Origin: a bacterium
Lineage (GTDB): Bacteria > AUK180 > JAQVHJ01
DNA: 7,113 bases
Direction of reading: 5' to 3'
Assembly (NCBI GenBank): GCA_028696285.1
Contig: JAQVHJ010000098.1
Location: 1-7,113 of the forward strand
Within the stretch, counting starts at the first letter, position 1. Each line of letters starts with the position of its first letter. This document shows positions 1-5,495 of the stretch, piece after piece. The notes below the pieces were generated by a model. That model made no database searches. It worked only from the letters and a program-made list of their open reading frames with translations, and was not told the DNA's origin. A program made the translations under genes and the position numbers.

Positions 1-119
1 GATAGAAAGGTTCTTTTATATCTTATTAAAATTTGAGGTGATTAAGAAGGAGGGGCTGTATTAGTGAGTAATTTTTACTTTTACAGAAAATACTTGACAT
101 TATCAATTTAAAAAAAAAC

Positions 120-148
120 TTGCAAAACTTATTGAAATATGTTATAAT
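120..148 (+). promoter_or_regulatory. Candidate sigma70-type extended -10 promoter for rpmE and the genes after it
   Basis: A perfect -10 hexamer TATAAT lies at 143-148 and is preceded by TG at 140-141, giving the extended -10 pattern TGnTATAAT. A weaker -35 (TTGCAA, 120-125, 4 of 6 consensus positions) sits exactly 17 bases upstream. Transcription would start near 155, leaving a leader of about 35 bases before the GTG of rpmE. That is too short for a riboswitch or an elaborate L31 autoregulatory leader. A second overlapping TATAAT at 150-155 has no matching -35. All following genes are closely spaced and I see no terminator between them, so this is the likely main promoter of the operon unless transcription also enters from upstream. 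The hexamers are seen directly; activity is inferred. Confidence 0.65.
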
Positions 149-174
149 GTATAATTTAATTATATTTACCTTAA

Positions 175-183
175 AAGGAGGTG
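175..183 (+). promoter_or_regulatory. Strong ribosome binding site of rpmE
   Basis: AAGGAGGTG is fully complementary to the anti-Shine-Dalgarno end of 16S rRNA. It lies 7 bases before the GTG at 191 (9 bases counted from the end of the GGAGG core). It decides the start: the GTG gives the canonical L31 N-terminus (MKKGIHP), and no other in-frame start is as well placed. It is the strongest such site in the window, as expected for an abundant ribosomal protein. Confidence 0.85.
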
Positions 184-190
184 AAAAGAA

Positions 191-391
191 GTGAAAAAAG
201 GTATTCATCCTAAGTATGAAGTTGCAAAGGTAATTTGTGCCTGCGGCAATGTCTTTGATACAAGGTCAACAAAAAAGGAGATCCGAGTGGAGATCTGTTC
301 TTCGTGCCACCCGTTCTTTACAGGGAAGCAGAAGTTCCTGGATACCGCCGGAAGAATGGAGAAGTTTAAGAAGAAATATAATATTAAATAA
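191..391 (+). CDS. rpmE: 50S ribosomal protein L31, zinc-binding (C+) type
   Basis: L31 is a small protein of the large ribosomal subunit that forms an intersubunit bridge near the central protuberance. The 66-residue product has the family's usual length. It begins MKKGIHP, like other type A L31 proteins, and carries four cysteines in the zinc-binding arrangement: C16 and C18 (CAC), then C36 and C39 (CSSC). This makes it the C+ form rather than the zinc-independent paralogue. The motif HPFFTGKQKFLDTAGR (40-55) is typical of the family, and the C-terminus is lysine-rich, as expected for rRNA contact. It starts with GTG behind a perfect Shine-Dalgarno sequence and is first in the cluster. Only 21 bases separate it from the DUF1385 gene, so the two are probably cotranscribed. 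Identification is secure from motifs; zinc binding is inferred from the cysteines. Confidence 0.97.
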   Translation: MKKGIHPKYEVAKVICACGNVFDTRSTKKEIRVEICSSCHPFFTGKQKFLDTAGRMEKFKKKYNIK

Positions 392-412
392 AAAGATACC
401 CTCGGAAAGAAA

Positions 413-1297
413 ATGGGTGATAAATGTGTTAATATCGGAGGAATGGCCGTATTAGAAGGCGTTATGATGAGGATGCCGGGCAAGTATTCCGTTTCTGTAC
501 GGAAGGCGGACGGGACCATCTCTACCAAGAAAGAAGAGATAAATTCCATTGCAGAAAAGTATAAGTTTTTCTCCCTCCCGTTTATACGGGGGGTTGTGAT
601 ACTTTTAGAAACACTCACCGTCGGTTTTAAGGCTTTAAATTATTCATCCGAAGTTTTGCTTGAAGAAGAAGAAGAGAAAATGACCAAGGCAAATACTGCA
701 TTTTCGATTATATTTGCCGTGATTTTAGCATTCACATTATTCTTTGGAATCCCCTTAATTTTAACAAATTTCCTCAAGGGATTCATACCCTTACTCGAAA
801 ACAATAGAATTATTTTTAATCTTATAGATGGATTCTTTCGAATCCTGATTTTTATCCTTTACCTGATTTCCATTTCATTTTTAAAGGATATGAGGCGAGT
901 ATTTCAATATCATGGTGCAGAACACAAGGCAATTTTTGCATACGAGAAGGAAGGCATGCTTGAGAAGAATGCCGCATTAAAATTCAGCCGCCTGCACCCG
1001 AGATGCGGAACCAGTTTTGTAATGATTGTGATTATTCTAAGTATTTTAATCTTCTCAATCTTTAAGAGTTCCAGTTCATTCTGGTTCCTGATATTGATGC
1101 GTTTTCTTCTAATTCCCATTATCATGGGAGTCTCCTATGAGATAATAAAATTTTCTTCTCTCAAGCCGAACAATATTTTTCTGAAGATATTCACATTTCC
1201 CGGTATTGCCCTGCAATACTTCACCACCCGCGAACCTTCCGAGGATCAGGTTGAGGTTGCTGTAGAAGCAATCAAGGTTTTACTTGTAGAAGCCTGA
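413..1297 (+). CDS. DUF1385 (YqhQ-like) integral membrane protein, function unknown
   Basis: This 294-residue protein belongs to the DUF1385/YqhQ family, whose biochemical function is not established to my knowledge. Family hallmarks are present. They are an N-terminal block GGMAVLEGVMMR (9-20), YHGAEHKAIFAYE (166-178), HPRCGTSF (195-202) and a C-terminal TTREPSEDQVEVA (271-283). The clustered His, Glu and Cys (H167, E170, H171, H195, C198) look like a metal or active site, but that is inference. Hydrophobic segments at about 96-119, 138-157, 202-217 and 222-241 suggest four membrane spans, with the conserved His motifs in the loop between spans 2 and 3. The start at 413 is chosen because the GG of the first conserved block lies upstream of the next in-frame ATG (443), whose GGAGG would be only one base away. 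The ribosome binding site at 413 is weak (GGAAAG, 404-409), so coupling to rpmE is plausible. A (GAA)n run encodes an acidic stretch at 84-88. It sits between rpmE and prfA, a context I recall from several phyla. Confidence 0.9.
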   Translation: MGDKCVNIGGMAVLEGVMMRMPGKYSVSVRKADGTISTKKEEINSIAEKYKFFSLPFIRGVVILLETLTVGFKALNYSSEVLLEEEEEKMTKANTAFSIIFAVILAFTLFFGIPLILTNFLKGFIPLLENNRIIFNLIDGFFRILIFILYLISISFLKDMRRVFQYHGAEHKAIFAYEKEGMLEKNAALKFSRLHPRCGTSFVMIVIILSILIFSIFKSSSSFWFLILMRFLLIPIIMGVSYEIIKFSSLKPNNIFLKIFTFPGIALQYFTTREPSEDQVEVAVEAIKVLLVEA

Positions 1298-1338
1298 ACT
1301 CAGCTTAATTTTAACATTTAAAGAGAACTTCACTATTT

Positions 1339-2418
1339 ATGGAAAAGAACGAGAAATTAGATGATATTCTGAAAGAATACCGGGAGCTTCGCGAGACCAT
1401 CTCAGATCCTGAACTGATGAAGGACAGCAAGAAGTACCGCGAACAGATGAAGCGTTTTTCGAGAATCTCAAAGATTGCAGAGAAGATCAATGAGTTTCGT
1501 GAGATGCTTAAGGAGCGTGATTATCTTCAAAAAACAACAGATGATTCCGACCCTGAATTAGCGGAAATGGCGATTGAAGAGCTGACCAATATCGAAGACC
1601 GGATTCAGAAGTCAGAAGAAGAGCTTAACATGATGTTGATTCCACCTGATCCTTTTGATGATAAGAATATTATAATTGAGATCAGGGCGGGAACCGGGGG
1701 TGAGGAAGCTGCGCTATTTGCGGGAGACCTTCTTCGTATGTACCTCAAGTTCGCAGAATTAAAATCGTGGAAAACCGGGTTCCTAAGCGAGAGTCCGTCC
1801 GGAAAAGGCGGATTTAAGGAAGTAATTCTCTCTGTTGAAGGTGATTCGGTATATTCCAAATTGAAGTTTGAAAGCGGGGTTCACAGAGTGCAGCGAGTTC
1901 CGGAGACCGAGTCAAGCGGAAGGATTCATACCTCTGCAGTGACAGTTGCGGTTCTCCCGGAAGCGGATGAGATTGAGATTGATATTAATCCCGAAGAACT
2001 GAAGATTGATGTTTACCGTTCAACGGGTCCAGGGGGACAGAGTGTAAATACCACGGATTCCGCGGTAAGAATTACACATCTCCCAACAGGCCTTGTTGTA
2101 ACGTGCCAGGATGAAAAATCGCAGCATAAGAATAAAGCCAAAGCAATGAAAGTTCTGCGCGCAAGGTTATTGGACCTCGAAACACAAAAACAGCAGGATT
2201 CCATCGCTGACAAGCGCAGAACATTAATCGGCTCAGGAGACCGTTCAGAAAAGATCAGAACCTATAACTTCCCTCAAAACAGGGTTACAGACCACCGAAT
2301 AAACCTTACCCTTTATAAGTTGGGTGAGATCCTGAACGGAAATGTTGATGAATTAGTCGATGCCTTGAACAAATTTGATAAGGCGGAGAAATTAAAATAT
2401 TTAAAATATACAGGATAA
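1339..2418 (+). CDS. prfA: Peptide chain release factor 1 (RF1)
   Basis: RF1 recognises UAA and UAG in the ribosomal A site and triggers hydrolysis of the peptidyl-tRNA ester. The 359-residue length matches the family. In order there is an acidic, helical N-terminal domain (about 1-105), then the central domain beginning at EIRAGTGGEEAALFAGDL (114-131). The stop-codon reading loop follows as RVPETESSGRIHTS (186-199), where P188-E189-T190 is the RF1-type PxT tripeptide. RF2 would have SPF there. The catalytic GGQ is at 232-234 within STGPGGQSVNTTDSAVR, and Q234 is the substrate of PrmC. The C-terminal GSGDRSEKIRTYNFPQNRVTDHR (298-320) is also typical. The gene starts with ATG after a 41-base gap with a weak purine-rich ribosome binding site. 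The methylase gene prmC follows only 7 bases after its stop, so factor and modifying enzyme are probably made together. Nothing looks degraded. Confidence 0.98.
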   Translation: MEKNEKLDDILKEYRELRETISDPELMKDSKKYREQMKRFSRISKIAEKINEFREMLKERDYLQKTTDDSDPELAEMAIEELTNIEDRIQKSEEELNMMLIPPDPFDDKNIIIEIRAGTGGEEAALFAGDLLRMYLKFAELKSWKTGFLSESPSGKGGFKEVILSVEGDSVYSKLKFESGVHRVQRVPETESSGRIHTSAVTVAVLPEADEIEIDINPEELKIDVYRSTGPGGQSVNTTDSAVRITHLPTGLVVTCQDEKSQHKNKAKAMKVLRARLLDLETQKQQDSIADKRRTLIGSGDRSEKIRTYNFPQNRVTDHRINLTLYKLGEILNGNVDELVDALNKFDKAEKLKYLKYTG

Positions 2419-2425
2419 GAAAAAG

Positions 2426-3301
2426 ATGGAAGATAGATCATTAAGTATCAAGAAGATTCTGGATCTTACGGAGAGACACTTTAAGAAGAAAGGAATTGAT
2501 AATGCAAGACTGGAAGCAGAGGTTTTATTATCGCATCTTATGAAGAAAGACAGGCTGGAATTATACATGAATTTTGACAGCATTCTCTCGGACATAGAGA
2601 TTGAAACTTTCAGGGACTATGTCAAGAAACGTTCAGAACGAATGCCTGTCGCATATATTACCGGAAAGAAGGAATTTTACTCACTTTCATTCAAGGTTAA
2701 CGAAAACGTCCTTATTCCCCGGCCGGAAACAGAGATTCTTGTTGAAACTGCTTTGGAAAAGATCCGTTCAAGATTTGATAAAAAGTTAAAGGTTCTTGAC
2801 ATAGGAACCGGGTGCGGTAATATTGCCATAGCAATCGCAAAGAACAGTGAATTAGTCAAGGTAGATGCGTTTGACTCATCAAAAAAAGCGATTGATCTTG
2901 CAAAGGAAAATGCCCGGATGAATAATGTTGAACATAAAGTTAATTTTTTCCAGTTTGATATAAGCGGAGATTTTTATGAACTCCGGAATAAAATAGGAAA
3001 GACCGATGTAATTGTCTCTAATCCACCGTATGTCCCTACTTCCGTGATTGAAACACTTGCCCCTGAGATTCTTCAGTACGAGCCAAAGCAGGCTTTAGAC
3101 GGGGGCCAGGACGGTTTGGAATATATCTCAAAGATAATTCATATGGCTAACGGATTAATAATCAATAAAGGTTATCTCTTCATTGAGATCGGGCATGACC
3201 AGGCAATAGAAGCGAAGAAAATTGCAGAGAAGTATTTTAAAACAGATTTCAAAACGGATCTTCAGGGACATCAAAGAATCCTGATAGGATACAGGGAGTA
3301 A
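2426..3301 (+). CDS. prmC: Release factor glutamine methyltransferase
   Basis: PrmC uses S-adenosylmethionine to N5-methylate the glutamine of the GGQ motif in release factors, which raises termination efficiency. The 291-residue protein has the expected two-part form. A small helical N-terminal substrate-recognition domain (about 1-90) carries RMPVAYITGKKEFY (72-85), and IPRPETE lies at 97-103. The class I methyltransferase fold follows, with SAM-binding motif I VLDIGTGCGN (123-132), an acidic residue after strand 2 (D147/D150) and the catalytic NPPY (199-202) in VIVSNPPYVP. The stretch ALDGGQDGLEYI (223-234) is a usual PrmC feature and not a release-factor GGQ. The ATG is 7 bases after the prfA stop and the ribosome binding site is poor (AGGA near 2412), which suggests translation depends on ribosomes finishing prfA. 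MurA starts 2 bases after its stop. The older name hemK applies to the same family. NPPY with immediate prfA adjacency makes another N-methylase unlikely. Confidence 0.96.
   Translation: MEDRSLSIKKILDLTERHFKKKGIDNARLEAEVLLSHLMKKDRLELYMNFDSILSDIEIETFRDYVKKRSERMPVAYITGKKEFYSLSFKVNENVLIPRPETEILVETALEKIRSRFDKKLKVLDIGTGCGNIAIAIAKNSELVKVDAFDSSKKAIDLAKENARMNNVEHKVNFFQFDISGDFYELRNKIGKTDVIVSNPPYVPTSVIETLAPEILQYEPKQALDGGQDGLEYISKIIHMANGLIINKGYLFIEIGHDQAIEAKKIAEKYFKTDFKTDLQGHQRILIGYRE
3293..3298 (+). promoter_or_regulatory. Ribosome binding site that fixes the GTG start of murA
   Basis: AGGGAG lies inside the last codons of prmC, 5 bases before the GTG at 3304. There is no ATG nearby in the murA frame that keeps the conserved N-terminus. 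The GTG gives MDKYRISGGK, which aligns with the usual MurA start, so this site supports GTG initiation coupled to prmC termination. Confidence 0.65.
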
Positions 3302-3303
3302 TT

Positions 3304-4554
3304 GTGGATAAGTACCGAATTTCCGGAGGAAAAGCGTTAAGTGGTGAGATCTCCGTCAGCGGCTCAAAAAATTCAGCGCTTGCCATACTTCCTGCAAGTT
3401 TGTTAATCAACGGAATTACACGGATCAAGAATGTTCCCAACTTGAAAGATGTCTGTTATATGCTTAATGTTCTTGAAAGTTTAGGTGTGAAGTATTCATT
3501 TTCCGGTTCTATTGTCGAGATTGACACGAGGACCCTTTCCAAATACATTGCGGACTATGACCTGATAAGAAAAATGCGCGCATCAATCTATGTCCTATCC
3601 CCTCTCCTGCACAGGTTTAAGAAAGCCGAAGTTTCATTACCCGGCGGATGTGCAATAGGAACCAGGCCTGTTGACCTGCATATCAAAGGCTTGAAGGAAT
3701 TAGGCGTAGAGATAGAACTGGAACATGGTTATATAGAAGCAAAAATGACACAGATGAAAGGGAAAGAGATTTATCTTGATTTCCCGTCTGTGGGCGCTAC
3801 CTGCCAGTTGATGATCGCCGGGGTTCTTGCAGCAGGAAAGACTATTATTTACAATGCTGCGAAGGAACCCGAGATAGAAGATTTAGGAAAATTCCTTAAT
3901 TCAGCGGGAGGTCAGATTTCCGGATTAGGAACAAATGAAATCTCGATTACCGGAGTTGACTCTCTTCACGAAACGGAATTCTCTGTTATTCCTGACAGGA
4001 TCGAGACGGGCAGTTTCACAATATTGGGCGCGGCATTATCAAAAAACCTGACGGTTAACAATACAATTCCTCACCAGATTGAAGCATTAATTGAAAAGCT
4101 CCAGGAATCCGGAGCGGAAATAACTGTTTCCCAAAATTCTATCCATATAAAAAAATCGGGCAGGCCACAGGGTATCAATGTTAAGACACTCCCCTATCCC
4201 GGCTTCCCCACAGATCTCCAGGCTCCTTTAATGGCATATCTTACCGTTGCCGATGGGCCTTCAATTATCAACGAAACTATCTTTGAAAACAGATTTCACC
4301 ATGTTCCCGAATTGAACAGGCTTGCTGCTGACATAAAGATTGAGGGACAGACGGCATATATAAAAGGTGTTCCCTCTCTTGAAGGCGCGCCTGTAATGGC
4401 ATCTGACCTCAGAGGCGGGTTTGCGCTTGTCCTTGCAGGGTTGATTGCTGAAAGTGAAACTATTATAAACAGAATTTATCATATTGACCGGGGTTACGAA
4501 GAATTAGAAACTAAACTGCAAAAAATAGGCGCAGATATTATCCGGATTAAATAA
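3304..4554 (+). CDS. murA: UDP-N-acetylglucosamine 1-carboxyvinyltransferase (MurA)
   Basis: MurA transfers enolpyruvate from phosphoenolpyruvate to the 3'-OH of UDP-GlcNAc, the first committed step of peptidoglycan synthesis in the cytoplasm. The 416-residue length is typical. The EPSP-synthase-like fold shows K22-N23 in SGSKNSALAILP and the flexible loop PGGCAIGTRPVDLH (113-126) with catalytic C116. D304 lies in FPTDLQAP (301-308) and R396 in HIDRGYEE (393-400). C116 is the residue fosfomycin alkylates in this family; lineages with Asp there are resistant, so this enzyme is of the susceptible type as far as that residue tells. The usual PSVGATEN/TEQ stretch reads PSVGATCQ (161-168), a mild variation. 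GTG start follows prmC after 2 bases. The stop overlaps the ispE start by one base (TAATG, 4552-4556), which implies termination-reinitiation. Its substrate is the product of the GlmU encoded two genes downstream. I see no second copy in the window. Confidence 0.98.
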   Translation: MDKYRISGGKALSGEISVSGSKNSALAILPASLLINGITRIKNVPNLKDVCYMLNVLESLGVKYSFSGSIVEIDTRTLSKYIADYDLIRKMRASIYVLSPLLHRFKKAEVSLPGGCAIGTRPVDLHIKGLKELGVEIELEHGYIEAKMTQMKGKEIYLDFPSVGATCQLMIAGVLAAGKTIIYNAAKEPEIEDLGKFLNSAGGQISGLGTNEISITGVDSLHETEFSVIPDRIETGSFTILGAALSKNLTVNNTIPHQIEALIEKLQESGAEITVSQNSIHIKKSGRPQGINVKTLPYPGFPTDLQAPLMAYLTVADGPSIINETIFENRFHHVPELNRLAADIKIEGQTAYIKGVPSLEGAPVMASDLRGGFALVLAGLIAESETIINRIYHIDRGYEELETKLQKIGADIIRIK

Positions 4555-5432
4555 TGAACAGCATTTCAATTAAGACACCCGCAAAGGTCAACCTATATCT
4601 TAATGTTTCAGGTAAGGATCAATCGGGATTCCATTTCATCGAGACATTATTTCAATCAATCTCTATCTTCGACTTTATCACAGTTTCTAAAGGAAACTAC
4701 AGAAAGGACTCACTTAAAATTACCGGAAAGTTTAAATCCCTGCTTAAACAAAATGACCCGAAAAATCTCATATTTAAAGCAAAGGACAGGTTCTTTGAAT
4801 ATTCCGGGATTACTCCCGAGCCATTGAAGATATCATTGGAAAAAAATATTCCGGTCTCTGCAGGTTTAGGCGGGGGGAGTTCTGATGCTGCGGGAACAAT
4901 TGTTGCTCTTGATAAACTTTTTAAAACGAAGTTTAACCTGGATGATTATTATAAGATTGGTAAAGAGCTTGGAAGTGATGTCAATTTTTTCTATAAAGGC
5001 GGAACACAACTCGGTTTCGGCAGGGGAGAAAAACTTCATCCTGTTAAACTTAGTTTAAACGGATATTTCCTCGTACTATACCCTAATTTAGAAATTTCAG
5101 CAAAATATGCATATCAAAATTTAGAAAAAAAAGTGTTGACAAATAATAAAAATAATTATATAATAATAAATTTATTGAAGAATATAAAAAAAGATAAGCT
5201 TTTTGACATTGCAAAGAATGATTTACAGTTATACTTGATTAAAACATTCCCAATATTGGGAGATTTAATAGCATTGCTGAGAAATGCTGGGGCAAGGATT
5301 GCACTCGTATCGGGCAGTGGGTCTTGTGTATACGGGTATTTTGACACCCCCCCCAAGTTAATTAAAATAAAAAAACATAAAGGAATTGCTCATTTCTTGG
5401 CACAAAAATGCTGGGGTGTCGCCAAGCGGTAA
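4554..5432 (+). CDS. ispE: 4-diphosphocytidyl-2-C-methyl-D-erythritol kinase; 3' end lies inside tRNA-Gln
   Basis: IspE phosphorylates the 2-hydroxyl of CDP-methylerythritol with ATP, in the MEP pathway to isoprenoids. The 292-residue GHMP kinase shows PAKVNLYL (9-16) with K11, GFH (25-27), and the phosphate-binding loop PVSAGLGGGSSDAA (100-113). The catalytic aspartate is D142 in GSDVNFF, where most relatives have Pro instead of N144, and SGSGSCVYG (253-261) is the late glycine motif. Residues about 190-216 are a low-complexity Asn/Lys/Ile stretch encoded by very AT-rich DNA that also carries a consensus promoter. The ATG overlaps the murA stop (TAATG) and no good ribosome binding site precedes it, so coupling is likely. 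Oddest is the end: no stop occurs before the tRNA, so the last codons TGG GGT GTC GCC AAG CGG TAA are the first 21 bases of tRNA-Gln and the protein ends WGVAKR. A run of eight C (5347-5354) encodes Thr-Pro-Pro (265-267) shortly before. Both other frames meet a stop right after it. The C-terminal length looks normal for the family, so the reading as given is probably right. Confidence 0.95.
   Translation: MNSISIKTPAKVNLYLNVSGKDQSGFHFIETLFQSISIFDFITVSKGNYRKDSLKITGKFKSLLKQNDPKNLIFKAKDRFFEYSGITPEPLKISLEKNIPVSAGLGGGSSDAAGTIVALDKLFKTKFNLDDYYKIGKELGSDVNFFYKGGTQLGFGRGEKLHPVKLSLNGYFLVLYPNLEISAKYAYQNLEKKVLTNNKNNYIIINLLKNIKKDKLFDIAKNDLQLYLIKTFPILGDLIALLRNAGARIALVSGSGSCVYGYFDTPPKLIKIKKHKGIAHFLAQKCWGVAKR
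5136..5164 (+). promoter_or_regulatory. Perfect-consensus sigma70-type promoter inside ispE (P1, candidate for tRNA-Gln-glmU-prs)
   Basis: TTGACA at 5136-5141 and TATAAT at 5159-5164 are separated by exactly 17 bases, which is a 12 of 12 match at the optimal spacing. It sits in an AT-rich part of ispE coding for an Asn/Lys/Ile-rich segment. The predicted start is near 5171, about 240 bases before tRNA-Gln, with no terminator visible between. It could give the tRNA, glmU and prs a supply of transcript independent of the upstream operon. The sequence match is direct; promoter use is inferred, and AT-rich coding DNA can produce unused promoter-like sites. Confidence 0.55.
5341..5368 (+). promoter_or_regulatory. 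Second candidate promoter inside ispE, close to tRNA-Gln (P2)
   Basis: TTGACA at 5341-5346 is followed after 16 bases by TAAAAT at 5363-5368 (5 of 6 consensus positions). The predicted start near 5374 would leave a leader of roughly 37 bases before the tRNA, a more usual geometry for a tRNA promoter than P1. The first half of the spacer is a run of eight C. The spacer is one base shorter than optimal, so a change in C number would alter promoter geometry. This is weaker evidence than P1. Confidence 0.4.
5347..5354 (+). repeat. Homopolymer run of eight C in ispE, also in the spacer of P2
   Basis: Eight consecutive C encode the end of Thr265 and Pro266-Pro267 of IspE. Loss of one C puts a TAA (5359-5361) in frame; gain of one brings another TAA (5363-5365) into frame. 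Either would end IspE about 25 residues early and before the tRNA. The run is also the first half of the spacer of candidate promoter P2. Such runs are prone to slippage and to sequencing error, so its exact length deserves checking. Confidence 0.9.
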
Positions 5433-5486
5433 GGCACGGGATTTTGGATCCCGCATCCGTAGGTTCGAATCCTACCACCCCAGCCA
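5412..5486 (+). tRNA. tRNA-Gln, anticodon UUG, CCA encoded
   Basis: A complete cloverleaf can be drawn. The acceptor stem TGGGGTG (5412-5418) pairs with CACCCCA (5476-5482), the discriminator is G5483 and CCA is encoded (5484-5486). The D stem is GCC/GGC with loop AAGCGGTAA. The anticodon stem CGGGA/TCCCG encloses TTTTGGA, giving anticodon TTG, which reads CAA and by wobble CAG. The T arm is GTAGG-TTCGAAT-CCTAC. The weak U1-A72 pair is a known identity feature of glutamine tRNAs, and with the anticodon it makes the assignment firm. The first 21 bases are also the 3' end of ispE, and glmU starts 9 bases after the CCA, so the tRNA is embedded in the operon transcript and must be cut out of it. 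The upstream ispE DNA holds two candidate promoters that may supply it separately. Confidence 0.98.
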
Positions 5487-5495
5487 GATAGAGTT

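Noticed and set aside
2..64. A frame open from the left edge to TAG at 62-64, possibly the tail of an upstream gene
   Set aside because: Only 20 codons, no recognisable motif, and it does not resemble the end of Rho, a frequent neighbour of rpmE. An open stretch this short is expected by chance.
94..99. TTGACA upstream of rpmE as the -35 of its promoter
   Set aside because: No TATAAT-like hexamer lies 15-19 bases downstream; the real -10 is 43 bases away and pairs better with TTGCAA at 120-125.
205..618. A 137-codon open frame on the minus strand across rpmE and the start of the DUF1385 gene
   Set aside because: It lies opposite two confidently identified genes, has no family resemblance and no ribosome binding site. 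It is a shadow of their codon use.
670..684. A GAA repeat in the DUF1385 gene as a contingency microsatellite
   Set aside because: About five units of a triplet that keeps the frame and encodes an acidic linker; too short to suggest variation.
1298..1338. Possible terminator or separate promoter between the DUF1385 gene and prfA
   Set aside because: I found no stable hairpin with a T-run and no convincing hexamer pair in these 41 bases.
1924..1926. PET in place of PAT/PVT in the RF1 stop-codon reading loop (codons 188-190, around 1900-1908) as a sign of altered codon recognition
   Set aside because: PxT is the RF1 signature and PET occurs in ordinary RF1 proteins such as that of Bacillus; nothing suggests recoded stops.
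2795..2822. TTGACA followed by TAATAT within prmC
   Set aside because: It falls on the codons of the SAM-binding motif LDIGTGCGN, which the protein requires, and the -10 match is poor.
3095..3130. GGQ within PrmC as a release-factor-like motif
   Set aside because: It belongs to the ALDGGxDGL block usual in PrmC and lacks any release-factor context.
5203..5235. A third internal promoter in ispE: TTGACA (5203-5208) with TATACT (5230-5235)
   Set aside because: The spacer would be 21 bases, outside the workable range, and nothing better lies at 16-18 bases.
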